From positions 13,457,646 through 13,521,645 of the forward strand of contig NC_052399.1 of NCBI RefSeq assembly GCF_009389715.1: 64,000 nucleotides of DNA, given 5' to 3'. Positions 1 to 14,602 of this stretch are shown piece after piece. Below the pieces are notes generated by a model that searched no databases, was not told where the DNA came from, and worked only from the letters and a program-made list of their open reading frames with translations. How positions within the stretch are numbered: the first letter of the stretch is position 1; each line of letters opens with the position of its first letter. Both the position numbers and the translations under genes were made by a program. This DNA is from Phoenix dactylifera. Lineage: Eukaryota; Streptophyta; Magnoliopsida; Arecales; Arecaceae.

Positions 1-2175
1 CTAGAGTAAGATGCATTAGCTATCTTTAGTGCTGCTTGTCACTATAATTACTAAGATGGGTGATAATCCACATTGATGCAAGTTAAAATTGTTTATCCAG
101 AGAAGCAATTAACTGAATTTTGTATGATAGGAGTCACTAAATAGGTAAATATCATGACGGACAAACAAGCATCATTGACAAGGTTTCTACTTTCTATATC
201 TCACAGATTGATCTGCCAAACACGGGCAGCAGTTCAAGGGGCTCAACTAAAAGTCAATTTCTCAACCACCATCACTGATACTCATGGTCATTCAGTAAAA
301 GAAGGTACTTTTGAACAGCCCTGACATAAAGGGTCATACTAAAGGGCACTACCAACACTTGAAAAGTGTCAACCATCGAACATTTTGTCCTGCATTTCTA
401 GAGCTTCCACAGTCAATGTCAAGATATTTTTTTGATGCTGATTCTACTATTGTCGATGCCAATTTGGGTTACATCAGCACTTGTTTCCAAGTGGGGAGCA
501 GATCTTGACAATTCTGTATTATCATTTAGAATTGGTCGATTACTTACCACAGATTGATCTATTTACATTTTATGGTAAGGACTTTATTAGGTTTCCTAAG
601 GGTCTTGAATGAATGACCAAGGTTAATCTTAGCCCACTTAGCAATATACACAATAAGTATTTATGTAAAGTGTGTAGGCTTTTCTCATTCATGCCAGTTA
701 AATGCTTCCACATGGTTGTTCTCCTATTTCACTACTCTAGATAGTTTAAAGGACCAACATCCAGCAATAAGGCCTCTTCACACTGAAGGCCCCCACTCTA
801 TTAAAAGGCTTGGGCAAAGAATTGGAGATGCGTGAGTTATTGACGTACATCTTGATTGAGCATGAACACAATTTTCAATATCCTCACATGCTACATGAGT
901 CAAAAACTACTGTAGATAGGTCTATAAATTCACTGCCCCTAATGTTTGTGTCGGTTTCCTTGCGTGTGGAAGTAATAGTTTTCCCTCGGTATCTCTGTGG
1001 TACAACCTTAGTTACCTGAAGCAGGTGCAGGTGCGGATGCAGGTTTATGAGTGGCAGCAGATCCAGTTGAAGGTACCAGGATGAAGGTTGCTCGAAAAAT
1101 TTTGAAAAAAGAAGTGCTTTGGAAGTCACTTCAGAGTTTCTAAAGAGATTCTGAAGCAAGAAAGCAACCATAAGTAGAACTTTCCTACTACTAGGGATAC
1201 AGCTAAAGATTTGAGATTCATGTCCAAAATTTAATGCTGGTGGACTAGCTTGGGCTTTGTTGAATCTGTATCACATTCCAACCGCAAATCTGAAACTCAA
1301 CTTGCACATTGTAAAGTCTTATTTTTTATCTGCAATGGAGAAAATTATCACCCTTACCCTCGAAAGTGGACTCTACACAATATCGCAGCTGATCGATATC
1401 TGCTCACATTTTAGTTAGGAAATTTGGTGCAGAAAAAGGACCGTTCTCGTATATTCTTTCCTCATAGAAAGAAGAAAGGTCGAGCACTCAATTTTAATAA
1501 GTCTATCATGTCAGTGATGCATAAGTGTTGCACTGGACTCAAAATCATAAGTTAACAGATTCTATACATAGATATCCTAAATTGTAAATGAATGTATTCA
1601 AAAAGCAACTTGAAAGTTGATCTAATCGAAATTAAGGCTCCAAGTGATTTAAAAAATTGACATTGTATGCAATCAGATTGTTATCATTTAAAAGTAGGAA
1701 AAACATAAGCATACAAAACACATCATACACATTTGTGGTCATTGGTGGACAAATGACTTGATGATCGGTGGCACATACTAAAATTAATTCATAATTGGCC
1801 TTTGACTTGCCCTGATATGCAGCTAAGGATCAACCTCAATGATGTATCATCAAGGAGAACCGATGCATGCCAGTGCTGGTCCATCAGCCAGAATAAGAGG
1901 TCAGCTAAAACTAAAGCCACATCTAAAAGGCATAAATCAAACATCTTCATGAAAATTAAAGTTATGAGGGTGAAATAAACATCCACGATAGAAGAGGTTG
2001 AAGTTATATGTGATGATAAGCAAGGAAAATGAAATTCAGATCTTGCCGCAAATGCAGCAAAAAAGGTAACACCGAGTCATCAATGAAAACTAGTGGTGTA
2101 CAGTGCTCTTTAAAACTTGGCCAATTAACAGGTAACATCATGCACAACAATATTAGACCAATTTCTTCAACATAC
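1..2175. other. Region downstream of the last placed MAP70 exon
   Basis: AT-rich sequence with no open frame that I can match to a protein. The final MAP70 exon, expected to hold only a few codons, and its 3' UTR should lie here on the minus strand. I tried several acceptor candidates, including ones near 1020, 1640 and 2035, and none gave a convincing MAP70 C-terminus. Short frames at 311-508, 810-1019 and 1789-1986 have no recognisable composition or motif. Confidence 0.4.
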
Positions 2176-5100
2176 CTCCCTGGCAGCAGCTGGGAACTAT
2201 TTACAGGACCCTTGGAACTGCCAAGTCGTTTAGCCCTGTTATCTTGCCCTTTCTCTGCCCGAATGGCAGCCACCTCCTTCTCCATAGCAGCTACTTCCCT
2301 TCTCTTTTTCTTGGCCTCCACTTCCTTTGCTTTTGTCAATGTATCAACCTTCTTTTCCAGCATCTGCATCTCAAAAGATTGGCACAACAAATTAAACAAG
2401 TTTTGCAAAGGCGTGGCACCATTATATATTAGAATGCCAAAAGTACCTCGATTGCATCATCTTTGTCTTTCAGGCTTTGATCCTTCTCATAACATGTTTT
2501 TCTCAGGGTGATTACCTCCTTTTGCAACATGTCATATAACAACCCAGAGACGCTACTATCTGTATCAACATTGGGGAGTTCACTGGGTTTCTCATCTGGA
2601 TTTTCCTTCCAACTGCCATGTGCCTCATTCTCTCTAGTTGCATCAGAAGATTTGATCAGTGAGAGGCCAGACCCATTTGCAAAGACCTTACCACGATCCA
2701 ATGACCTAGTGCCACCATCAAATGACTTTGATGTCCCTTTGGCATGTTTCAGTACTGCACTTGTGCTGCTAGACAAAGAAGATCTCAACTGAAAAGATGG
2801 CCTCTTAGATAGGAAGCCATTAGGAGAACTCTTGGAAATATTCTCAGCACCACCAAGGGACTGGCGACGTGAAGGGCCATTGCTGACACTCCTTCCCTCT
2901 ACACTGGTACGGCTGCCACCATTTGCAGACATTCTCAATCCCTCTTCTAATACCTTAAGTCGCAACTGATATTTTTCCTGAGAAGTTCAAAAGAATAAAT
3001 TATCATCTATTATCACTATAGATAAAATGTCGACTAGCTTTTTCGGAAAACCAGTTCGCAGAATATAAAATACTTATGAGATATGAGGGTATAGTTAGGT
3101 GTTTTACTTTTAATTGAGCTTCAGATCGTGCAGTGCGTTCTGCAATAGCAAGCTTATCTCGAAGTTGCTGCATTTCTCCCTGTAACAAAAGTTACGGCTG
3201 ATGATATATATATTCCATAAGAAACATATTGAGTGACAATTACCATAAATTGCTTAACTAAAAGAAGAGAATAATTCTAATAAGTAAGAAATAGCCACTA
3301 ACATGACATCCTTAAAATTAGACCATGAAATAACTGATCCAATGATTACTGCCTACCTGCATGAATCTTCGCTCCTCAAGCCATTGTCTAACAGGCATTA
3401 CTTTGTCATTAGCATCTTTCCATTCATTTGCAACTACAACAGCAACCCTATTAGCTGTAACCTTCGCACGGGCTAGTTCCCGGTCTAGGGTTTTCATCTC
3501 GTCCTAAGCAAATACATATGCATATATCAACATAAAATTAATAAGTGATGAGAAATAGCATTATGTACATTTTCAAGCTCTAATGAAAGACCAAAAGCAA
3601 CAATGATTCAAGAAATTTCTCGAGCTCTATAATTATTATGGCAGTGAGATATGTTACATTCATCTCCTGAACTTTCCGCTGGTAATCCCTAACAGCATTT
3701 GCAGCCGCTCCACCTGAAAGAACAGCCTCTTCTAGCTCCTTTACTGTCTGGCTAAGCTTTTCAACCTCAGCAACCTTCTGGCGGTGCATTTTATCCAGAA
3801 TCTTGTTTTCTTCCTACAGAATGCAGAATGGACAAATAGAAAAGTAAATTTGTTTTAACTTTTCATAACCAAAAAACCCAATCCTCACTCCATATTTTCA
3901 GAGGTTACAGAGTAATGGTTTGTTGAAGGATACCTGACAGATTTCAATCTGTTTCATCAACTCCTGATTCTTGTTTTGTAAATCATCCACCATAGAAGCC
4001 TTTGCAAGTGCAATCTGAACAGTTCTTTCTGCTTCTAGTAGAGCTGCTTCCTTTGATTTTGTGAGACGATCTAATGCCCTGTTGTCATCCTGTAGCTTTG
4101 CAATCTGCAAAAAAGAAGTGACTGTCAAAATATTACCATCTTCCTACATATCCTATTGGTATGCAAATGTTACAGGCAGATACCCCTTCACCCACTAGTG
4201 AAAAGATCTCGTTTTGCAGGCTAGATGATCCTACAGTGCTACAAAATATCAAAGTTGTAGAAGGGTAAAGGCATTGATGTTAGTTCATGACAAAACTATG
4301 TAGAATAGGATATCAACAAATATGGACAAAAACTTCTGTAACCCTTCTCCCTTTCTTCCTTTTTTTTTTAAACGTAGGAGGGAGATCACCAGCTTAAACT
4401 TTACTTGCAAAGCCACACCTCTGCTACATACAAATGAAGAATAAAATCAAGAAACACAAAGAAAACAAAACCAGTCCGCCAAGATGGTAACTCTGTAGGA
4501 CAAACATCTAAACTACATTAAAAAAGGTGAGAAATTGATTAATTCACATAGAAAAATTTATTACATGATAACTAGTAGATGGCAAGTACTAAAAAAAATC
4601 CTATTAAAAAGATAATATCCAGTGGCTTACCATCTCTATCATATCTGACAAATATTATTTCTTCCCCAATTTTCTCTCTCCAAATCAAATCGAATTGTTA
4701 TGACAGATCTTTTCTTTTCTAAATGTAAAACAGAAGACTCCTGTATACTGCAGATTAGAAAGAAAACTAACATAACCAGAAACACAAACATCCAAAGTGC
4801 CCGTCAAATAAGACAAGCCACCACTTTACGATAGTACAAACCTTCACTACATTTGTTGTCCAGCAAAAAGTACAAACGTTTAAAAACTAAAATGTTAAAG
4901 CATGGTTCCTCGGTGGCGCATGCATGATATGCCCATGCAGCGAGGGGCACTCAATTCATGCATGGGACCATGTGCAGTGCATGGCCCTCCACCACACAGG
5001 CTAATCACCATGCTAGAAGTGCAGCCACATACAGGGGCGCAGGCAATTGGGCACAGATATGCTGCACTCATAAAATAAAGTGGGCACAAATAGTTAAAAT

Positions 5101-6916
5101 AAAATGAGAGGTTGGTGAAAATGAAAGGATTCAGTAAAACTCCGAAAAATCTTGCAGCAAATCTATGAAACAGCAAACAATAAGTTAAAAGCTTCAAGCA
5201 TTTATCTCCATTGGTCATGACAATGGGAAGAAAAAAGAAAGTACATAGACATGTAACAGTTTCAACTAAACTTATGATTTTCCAAATAATTTGGTGATGT
5301 CTGGCAGGAGTGGGTTTAATGCAACAGTTAACAAATATAGGTCTAAAATGGGTTCTAAGTTATTTGGGTAGTTATGAGATTTAGAACAGCTGGACATGAT
5401 GGTGCAGCATATGGTACCTCTTGGCGAGCTAGCTTCAGCTCTGCCTCAAGTGGTGCAAGAATGGCTTCAATAGGGGGCATGTCATCATCCTTTTGAGCTG
5501 CATGAACTCTTCTAAGCGTAGCCTCTGCTGCAAATTGAGCAGCCAAGGCTGCTTTCTTCTCATCATTTATCTTCTTAACTTCAAGATTCTGCAAAAGCAC
5601 TTCATCATAAATAATTGTCCAAAAATGGATAGCCAAAATTATAGCAAAAAAAAATGTTATGGACTACCTTGTTTTCCAAAAGTGATTCAGTTAGCTTTAG
5701 TTTTCCTTCCACCTTAGCCAATTCTTCTGTAAGCTGAATGGGAAAGAAAAATATCAGAATGCAACCCATAATAAATAATAACAATAATAATAATACAAGT
5801 CCCTTTTCCCTCTATTTTAAAATAAAGGATTGAGAAATCTAGTTCAAATAAAATGATAATAACAATAAAACTGTTGGATGCTGGAAAGTTCTTTACTGGG
5901 AGTGTATGATAAATATTGCCAGTGCAACGCAAAATAAACATACGGAACAGAAACACTAACTAATTAGTGGTCAATTGAAAATCAGCTTAAGCTATGTTGA
6001 GATCCAAATCCATATCATTGGGAAACAAGAAAATAGCCCATATCAGAGATTGAACCAATATTTTTGAGCACTTTATCGGACATTTTAATTATTCTGCATA
6101 GAAACCAAGTAAGACAAAATATAACATATTAAATAATCAGATTTTAGCACTGAAATATTGTTTGATCTTAATAATCAAACCCAACAAAAAAAAATCATAG
6201 AGTTATATACCAGTAGTGACAAGATCAAAAGAAGAAAAAAAAAACTCACTTTTTCACTCTCTAATTTCAAAAAAAAAACTGCAATTTGATTTATAACACG
6301 ATTTTATGGAAATCATCAAAAGAAGAGAACAAGGAGAAGCATCAATCAACAGTGTCAATAAAAGAAAAAACTTAGTTAAATCTGCATTTAGAATCATAAG
6401 TCCACAATGAAGTTACAAAAAAAAAACGAAACAGAACAATCGCCAAGACGAATATTCCAAAAAAAGGGTGAAATCACCTCTTCAACTGCCTTCTCCCTGG
6501 CACGCTCTGACAACCTGAGTGCCTTAATCTCCGCCTGCGCCTCCCCCAATTCCCGATCTTTGTCTGCAAAGACCAAACAAGAAAACACCTCAATGCCCCA
6601 AAAGGAAAAAGAAACAAGAAAAGATCAAAAAAGAGACGGATCGAACCGCATTCCCACCTCGGACTTCATTCTCCAGTCGACTGAGCTCAACCCTCACCGG
6701 ATCGGATCCATGGAGCATATTTATGAACTCCTCCACCTCCAAGCTCGGCTTGATCGAAGGCCTCCGCCTCAGCGCCGGCCCCGCCTTCCCCTCCCCCTTG
6801 AACGACGCCGACGCCGTCAGTATTACCGGTGCCGCCGCCGACGATGCTGCCGCATTTCCTCCCCCGGCCTCCGCCACATGACCCTCCCCGCCAGCGCCGC
6901 CGCTCAGATCGGCCAT
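2176..6916 (-). CDS. MAP70: Microtubule-associated protein 70 (MAP70), last codons not located
   Basis: Plant-specific coiled-coil protein that binds cortical microtubules and, in known family members, acts in wall patterning and division. Ten minus-strand exons join in frame at GT-AG sites: 6916-6658, 6563-6478, 5733-5668, 5588-5418, 4104-3934, 3813-3658, 3503-3357, 3179-3108, 2977-2447 and 2363-2176, giving 615 codons plus two bases. The family is usually about 600-630 residues, so only a handful are missing. Start: ATG at 6916 (MADLSGG), then an Ala/Gly-rich leader and the conserved EVEEFINMLHGSDPV stretch near residue 60. Exons 2-8 are long heptad-rich helices containing the family blocks AAEATLRRV, LTKSKEAALLEAER, GGAAANAVRDYQRK, VVANEWKD and QWLEERR. 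Exon 9 is a Ser-rich variable segment; exon 10 returns to a basic coiled coil ending LLPGR. Identity is firm; which paralogue is not decided. Confidence 0.93.
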
Positions 6917-7115
6917 CCCCGGATCTGATCCCTCTCTCACATCAAATCACAGCACACCGACAAAAGAAAAAGAAATAATTAATCCAACGAAATCCAAATG
7001 CCGGCCCCCTGCTCCGATTCCAAGAACTAGGGTTCTTCCTTCCCGATCGCAGCGAGCCCCTAGGGTTTCGATTCGTACATATTATTTTCCTACAAAGAGC
7101 TCCTCTTTTCTCGCT

Positions 7116-7125
7116 TTATATATTG
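7116..7125 (-). promoter_or_regulatory. Probable TATA box of the MAP70 gene
   Basis: On the minus strand the motif reads AATATATAAA, about 200 bases upstream of the MAP70 ATG at 6916. It follows a CT-rich run on the transcribed strand (GA-rich on the plus strand, 7125-7133). That placement would give a 5' UTR of roughly 170 bases. The inference rests on motif and spacing only. Confidence 0.5.
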
Positions 7126-9534
7126 AGAGAGAGTATTGTAGTAAACTACAGTGAATGAGGAGAGGTAGTGGAAAGGGCGCTGCTGAAATCACCAAGCTAC
7201 CACGGTCACCTCATTCAGGATGGCCAGATACGTCCGACCCCACAATACTGTTATAGTGCCTACAATTGTCCATTTTTGGGAACTTTCAGGCCATCTTAAG
7301 ATTGAAGCTTTCAATAATAAAGACGGAGCAGATGTAAATTTTATGAGTCATAACTCAAAATTGATTACTACTTAAGAACTAAACACCTTTATATTAACAG
7401 CCATAAGATGGAGCTCAGAGCAGCATGAGAAAATATCATCCTAACACGAGGCCGGTGCTAAGAGCTGAGCGTGTCCTTCTTAAAAAAAACTCAATCACTA
7501 ATCAACTAGATACGAGATGAATGGCGGAGGGATGGAAATCCTCTATTATGCAATATTCATTGGATGGTCGAGAATTGTAGTGTCTTACAAATTATACATG
7601 TGTACCATAAGGTGAATAGAGTGGCCTCTTTTGATACCCAATACTCCAAAAAAATTCTCTCGACATACTAGGGGTTCCTCCTCCACCACTTTGTCATCTT
7701 ATTTCTCTTGATTCTGCTAGCTTTATCTACATCAGTATGAGCAACCATTTATATATATATATATATATTATTTAGGAATCCTAATGTGAGCGGTAATAAT
7801 TTCGTAAAAATTTCTAAAGCGTCACTCTTCTTGATTGCGACGCCCCGCGCTAACGGACAGGATGGATTCAAGCAGCGACGCTGACGCCAGATCTTCATCC
7901 GCATGGAGACCTCTATAAGCGCGTGTTATTTTAGTTCTTGTTGCTCTGTTTTGACTGAAGGTCAAGGGTGGGTCTGCTCCGACACCGGTGGATGAGAGGA
8001 TCCGAATTCTGATAAGCTGGCTGGCAAAGAACGGCAGAAAGCGGACCCTGTTAAATATAATTCTGACACGTACACGGAGCACCCACGGCCTACCGAACTG
8101 CGAAGACGCGTCCCAGTCGCATGCTTCCCGGTCCCGTACGTTCGACGAACCTCAGCCGTCGGATCATGCCAGGGTGGGCATCTTTTTTTTAAAAAAAATT
8201 GGAATACGCGGCTAAGGAATAGATGACACCAACGTATACGATAACCTGCCGGAGATGGCCTTCATACTCCGGGGAGTATCGTAAGTTATTTTGCTTCGCG
8301 AGATCTATGGCTAATGGTGGGCTGCTGATGAATGGACGGCTGATGATATGTGATCAGGAGAGCTTCTCGAGTCGACGGGAGACATAGTGATGCAATCCGG
8401 GGGAAGCAGTCAAAGCTCGAGGTCATAGAGATCAGAGGGTAGGGGGACCATCAGAGCAATGGTCGGCCCTGCAGACACACCGTACCACAAGCTAGTTTGA
8501 TTAAAAAAAAAAAAATCTTTTATTATTAAGTTATTATTTATTCTCTTTGGACAGGAGAAGCATGGATCCGGTGCTCGCCCATGCTGAAATGCGACATGTG
8601 TCCTCCTTAATGTCCTTCGTGGACGCGTGTCAAGGAACGAAACGAGGAGACGGGAAATTTCTGTGACCGGGGCCTCTTCAGGATTTCCTGTACCCGGTCT
8701 GGTCCGGATACAGACATTGGACCCGGTTCGGGTTGGGAATATGTGGACCGGATCCTAGGTATGATGATTCCCGATGTGACGAGAGAAGCATGAGACTGGT
8801 ACACTGTTAAGGAAAGGTCTCTTTTGCGAGGCAGTGGCAGAGGGGGGCACTCAATTAGGCTATCAACTTGATCTTCTGTTTAAAGGAGGGATCGCACAAG
8901 TTGATTCTCTTTATTGCACGTTGATTGGGAGTGGGAACTACGTCATCCAATGGGCCATCCTCTTGAGAATCTTGTGTGAAAGCACCTTGAAAATTAGAAA
9001 ATTATAATCTATGGTGTCCACGTTGAGCTAAAAGTCTAAATACATTCAAATTCGATCATAAGCACCACAATCAATTAGTGGTCAACATAAATAGACCTAT
9101 ACTGCGTGTCTTCTAATCTACATAGATTATGGGCCAAATTTGCTATAATACCATTTATCACAACTCAGAATCTCATCTAAAAGACTAGGTAGAAGATATT
9201 ATTTAGATTCTCTAGTCCTGTATAAGCATCTATGATCTTCATAACAAATAATTAATATGAAACTAAACATCCAACATCGGCACAAGCCCTCGCTGGATGA
9301 TCAAGAAGTCTAAATTGTGAGGCACAATATAGAAGAGGTATAATATTTCACGAGGTCCTTGCCAATAAACTTGGACTATGAGCTAGACTCCATATTGATG
9401 GTTCCTTGCTTTTATTAGCATTTTGAAGGTTATAATGTTTGTAAGCAAGATTGTTAATTGTAGATTATCATGTCTTCACTTGTTTATGTAGGTTCATTGT
9501 GCATAAACCAAACTGGTGAAGACTGTGTGCGCGT

Positions 9535-9561
9535 GAGAGAGAGAGAGAGAGAGAGAGAGAA
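9535..9561. repeat. (GA)n microsatellite
   Basis: About 13 uninterrupted GA units in intergenic DNA. Confidence 0.95.
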
Positions 9562-10729
9562 GTTTGGACGTGATAAAAAAAAAAGAGATCGGGTTTGGTC
9601 CTCTTATGAGGAGAGAATTTACTCTTCTCAACTCTAAAATTTATAATAAGACATCCAAATCAAATATCTACATCTTTGATTGTGATCTATACAACAAAAG
9701 ATATTTAGAAACTAAAAACTACTCCTTTTAATAGTCGCTAATCTATGCATCATATGGATACAAAAACAAATAGTTAATTTCATATGAGACCATGCTTTGC
9801 TATGATTTAAACATTAAATTCTATTGATTTTCAATCTATAAGCACAACACTCATAGATGATGTTAAATATATGGTATTCTCTTTTATCATATATCTTAGC
9901 TTAATAACAGAATAAAAAATATTTATTTATGTGTCTATATGATGCATAAGTTAGAAATCACTCAAGTACATAATTTTATATTTAAAAATATTTTTAATAA
10001 CATAGATCTTAATCAGTGTTGAATCTTTTTAATTTTAACATGCTATTATTTGATTTTGAAGTTGAGAGGACTAGCTACCAAACCGTCTAATTTTTTCTAA
10101 ACTATCATGATGTCATCCTCAAAATTTAGATCCTCGTGATGTGTTCCATTCGAGATGTTTGCATGTTTAAGATGTTGTGTTCCCATACATTCATTATCAC
10201 CATATAAAATAAATTTTTACTCTCACCAACTACTATTTTACTCGCCAGGGATCCTTGTCTTCACTTCGAAATCCAAGATTATCGATAACCCAATCATTCT
10301 ACTCATCAGATCATATTTGCAATTAATTTTATCCCAAAGATCTGATCATATTACATGGCACGCCAAGCTATGGCACTCTCTTCCATATTGTCCTCCAATT
10401 AAAATAATTTTATTTTTAGTGGACATAAAGACAAACGATTTTGCACATGTTGGTTCAATAATTTTAATCCCTGTGCTCTCCAGTACTTCCCATATCTAGA
10501 ATGGAGGTGCGTTGGATATTGGTAGATTACATCAGTACGTATATTTAAAATATATTTTGTTTAGATGTTCAGACCCAGTACTTGTACTCGAAAGTATTAT
10601 ATGTCAGATTAGACTACTATTGACATATCGTATAAATATTCTACGTAATAGCTGTGGATTCACTGTTTAAGCCAGAAAGCTAGGAAACCGAGTTACTTGG
10701 GGTTAATCTGCCTTTTGATACGTAGCCAA

Positions 10730-11150
10730 CAATGGTGGGCCTAAATACAAGTTTGCATATCTTAACAAAACATAGTATTTGTGCAAGGACCCATATGAAT
10801 ATATATTTAGTCGAAGATCAGTTATTCGCCGAGTAGACCTTGAGTACTTGTACAGGATCAAGAAACTCAAATAATACCTTTCAACTATTTTTTTTGAGTT
10901 AGGTCCTAAATTATGGATTAGGAGATACTGCAGCACGAGTATATTTTAGCCGACCATAAGTTGTGGTATTTGTGTTTGGATTTGAATAGATTTGGATTGT
11001 TAATCTGGCGAGGACATCATGACTTAAACATAAAGAATATGTGAGGATTCATGCGGGCGTGTGCTTAGTACAGTAACGATTATTTACCGAATAGATCTTG
11101 AATACTTATAAAGAATCAAAATACGCGAATAATATCTTTGCACGAGAATT
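10730..11150. repeat. Diverged direct duplication, offset about 258 bp
   Basis: Two copies share a series of aligned blocks. Examples are GCCGAGTAGACCTTGAGTACTTG near 10,829 against ACCGAATAGATCTTGAATACTTA near 11,087, followed in both by a GATCAA/AATCAA run and an AATAATA run. The copies differ at many positions, so the duplication is old. No coding content. Confidence 0.6.
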
Positions 11151-14100
11151 CACTAATGTAGCTGTTCCATGTCACCAATAGGACTGTCAATCTTGTCCTT
11201 GTGCAGCTACAGCTCCTAAATAGATAAAGTCAGATATGAATTATTTCACCCACTTGTAAGAAAGAGTATGTCATTCTAAGAATCCCATGTGGATGGCAAA
11301 ACCTAATAGTGTTTTCTGCCATTTACTTAAAGCCTCAGAAAGGCTCAACCGGACAGTTGAGAACTATTGTGGCATGCACTGCAAAAAGTGGGCACCAGAT
11401 AATATAGCTGGAAAAGGAGGTGGTTTTTAATGTACATTGCTCTGCGTCGAAGAATCCATTCGGATGTCAACAAACAAGTTGGGGGGGAGCACATGGCTCT
11501 GGAGGAAGGAATTCATGCTTTACCTCCCTTTGAAGCCAAAGAAAGAAAAAGCTTTTGGAAGAGCTCAATAAAGGCTAATGCACATTTGGTGTATCTCGAT
11601 GAGTATATGGCTTCCATGGAGCAACCAATTGTATCTTCCATGGTGCATTGCATGGTGTAAATACTATATAATGAGTAGATACGTGTTGCCTGAGACTAGA
11701 GAAATGAAAGAGATTGGTCATGCACTAATCAAATTTCTACATGTTTGATGCCTCCGCTTCAGATACTGAGAACACTAAGCTGTCGATAATGCTGTTATTT
11801 AGATACTTGAAGCCATATCCTGCTTTAGATGTTGCAGTCTTTCAAGAAACTATCGTATGCACGCTCGACAAAGTTTGCATTCGTAATCCAGAATATAATT
11901 TTCCAGATTCTTATTAATGTAACAAAAATTGTGCACTGGATGATTGAACCATGTCCATGATGGTATCTATTTATCATAGCATAAGTCTCTCTCTCTCATT
12001 TACTTTGTATACAAAAGCAAATGCTCGCTGCAGAAAAGGAGAGTGAACTGCCTTCAGGTTTGTCAGAGATGAGATAATATGCTGGAGAACAAATGTTTTG
12101 TGGACATCGCTTTCATGAGAGAGGTAAAGGCCTTGGATTTTGGGATAATTGCATGTCCCTCATCTCACTCTCTTGATAACTAGTATCTGAAACTAACTGT
12201 GCCTTCTTTTTAATAGACTCACAAGCCCAACAATGTGAAGCATAATTAGCAGACTGAAGCAAAACACTGTCAGTACATGTGAAGGTGGACAGATCTCAGA
12301 TAGAAGTAATTATTTTCTGAATCACAGAGTGGAAAAGGGAGGCTGAAAGAAGAACCACATGTTCCGGTAGGTAGGAAAAGAGTTGCTTAGAAGCATTGCA
12401 TCCGAACTAAAATGGATTCTTATTCTTGAAGAATCGGATTTTTCACTGAACAGAGAGTAAAATAAGCAAATAATACACCTCCCTTCTGTTTTTGTTTTTT
12501 TTTTCTTTTCACTTCAGATTTCAGAGAAGTTCATTAATCAACTTTATATTATATAATATGCGTCTATACCAGTATACTCCTATGCCTGTTCCCAAACGAC
12601 CCAACAGGACACCAAGAGTAAAAGAAAAATTATACACCATACTCCTGCCAATTAAATACTTGCTTTTTGATTCCCATGAAGCAGTATCTGATGGTTTTAT
12701 TACTAGGACATGAAGATAAGAAAAGAAATATGCCAAACAACTAAAATCTAGCTAATGTAATGCAAGTAAAAACACATTGTAACGCAAGTAAAAACACATA
12801 TAATGTGGAACGATGAAAGAAGAGGATGTGAACACAGGGGGAGTGGGACTAATCATACATATAGCTATTTGTAAGTTTGCTGCTGGTAATATCCTTGTAA
12901 TATGAAGACAGATTTTTTAGCAGTCCTGAATTTAGAGAGTTATCTAGTTAGCACTGACACGGCTTGATGAAAAGCATGAGTTTTATATTAGATAAGCAAA
13001 TATCTGCATTCTCAAGGTCTTCATGAGATGATTTAATCAGAGGTTTTACTTGATTTGGGATTTTAAGTAGTAGTTAATTATTAGCCAATGACAATCTCAG
13101 GCAATGGTAAAACTTTCAGGTGTTTATTCTGATACATAAACATAAGAAAGATTTACCATATGACATGGTTCAGTATATAGTATATATTCAAGTAAGCACA
13201 GGAATGGGGATAAGGCCAATTGATTTTGTCGTTCTTGCAAGTGAATAAGAAACTCATATAGACTACATCAGCTGCAGAAAAGTAGGGCTTCAGGTCTCAT
13301 GATCATACTCAGATCCAAAATATTAAATTCATCACATGTAATATGCCCTTCTACTTCTTTTCCAACACCTATTCATTTTTGGATTGTGGCATCGGCGCTG
13401 GCCAAGAGGAAGAGGGCCAAGAGGAAGAGGACATAGACGCGCACAGTAGAAAATGCCAGTATCATAGCAATATCTGTGCAGTTTTGCAGTGAAAATGGAG
13501 CTAGAAAAACTAAATTTATTGTCCTCATAGGAACTAATTATATCCAACACATTATTGAAGAATGTTGATTAAAATTTTGATGAGATGCATAAGCTCACTT
13601 AAATGGCTCTTTAAAATCAACTTCTGGTTCATAATCAAGTACAAAGCGCCGAGTAAGATCTTCATGTTAAAGCATAAACAAGAGACAAAACATAAATTTA
13701 TAGAAGGATATACATAAAAGAAAAGAATGCTCATCTTTGGTGTCAGCTGTTTATATAATGTATAGTCTTTTGGGCACATGTAATGCGCATGAAAGGAAGC
13801 AATGATGGTGGTGATCTTCTGTCTGGTTATTTTTCGATTGTATATAACTTGTTAAAAATCCTCCCACTCTTTAGCTGGCTCTCCCTTCAGAAAAGAACAA
13901 GGCAGAGTGTTTTTATTAGGGGCTGAAGCATATACAGATTGAGTGGAGAGTGGAGACTGGTGAAGCTTTTTATCCTGGCTGAGGAATTGCAATTAAACAG
14001 CAGACATGCAAGGCTTGTGTGGTAATCAGCAATAAAGTAGTCTATTTGCCCAAGAAGGTGCCCGGTAATCATCAAATAGAAAAACATCAGTGTCAAGAAT

Positions 14101-14602
14101 ACACTTAGAAACAGATAAATAGCCCTTACCACTTCAAAAGAGGAAAGTGTTCTGCCAAGAATCAAGAACAAATGGTTACTGTGGCTATTAGTGCCCCCAG
14201 CAAGCTACAGTACTTCCATTAGTATTTGGTGGTCCTCTTCACCAGCTGGATAGCAGGTAGTTTTGATGCCAAAATTTCTAGCCACTAAATAGCTTCCATC
14301 CATTATCATCCATGCATTTATGATCTTGCTGTTCCTAAGTTATTAAAATAATAAAGAAGTGGATTTCTATTTGATTTTCGAACAATCAATTATATATCAG
14401 AAATAACATATCTATCAAACCAGGAAAAAAAAAAGAAGAAATCCTCAACTACATGTTGAATTGAAGAATAAAAGATCAAGAAGGACTCTGTTAAATTGGA
14501 CAAATGAAGTGGAGGAAAAAGGTGGCATCGACACGACATTATGATCCAAGAGGCTGGATACAGACACCAGTGATATCATTATTAAGTAGAAGTATAAGTT
14601 AC

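Larger units (their letters stand above)
7150..14600. other. Intergenic region without a recognisable protein gene
   Basis: About 7.4 kb of mostly AT-rich DNA. It holds an (AT)n run at 7749-7769, a GC-richer patch at about 7,830-8,800 with unmatched short frames on both strands, a (GA)n run at 9535-9561, a diverged direct duplication at about 10.73-11.15 kb, and a 15-bp tandem duplication (GGCCAAGAGGAAGAG twice) near 13,399-13,429. Frames at 10155-10499, 11430-11660, 12492-12736 and 13887-14171 show no family signature and look like chance. Confidence 0.4.

Noticed and set aside
1025..1100. Possible final MAP70 exon (CTTCAG acceptor, minus strand)
   Set aside because: Joining it gives an immediate stop after LLPGR. 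That is possible but unsupported, and other acceptors are equally weak.
2004..2408. Extended frame reading through the last placed MAP70 donor
   Set aside because: After LLPGR it runs into sequence unlike MAP70, and a good GTATGT donor lies at the boundary, so it is intron read-through.
7822..8804. Frames in a GC-richer intergenic patch
   Set aside because: No conserved motif, no splice structure, and Arg-rich composition explained by base content.
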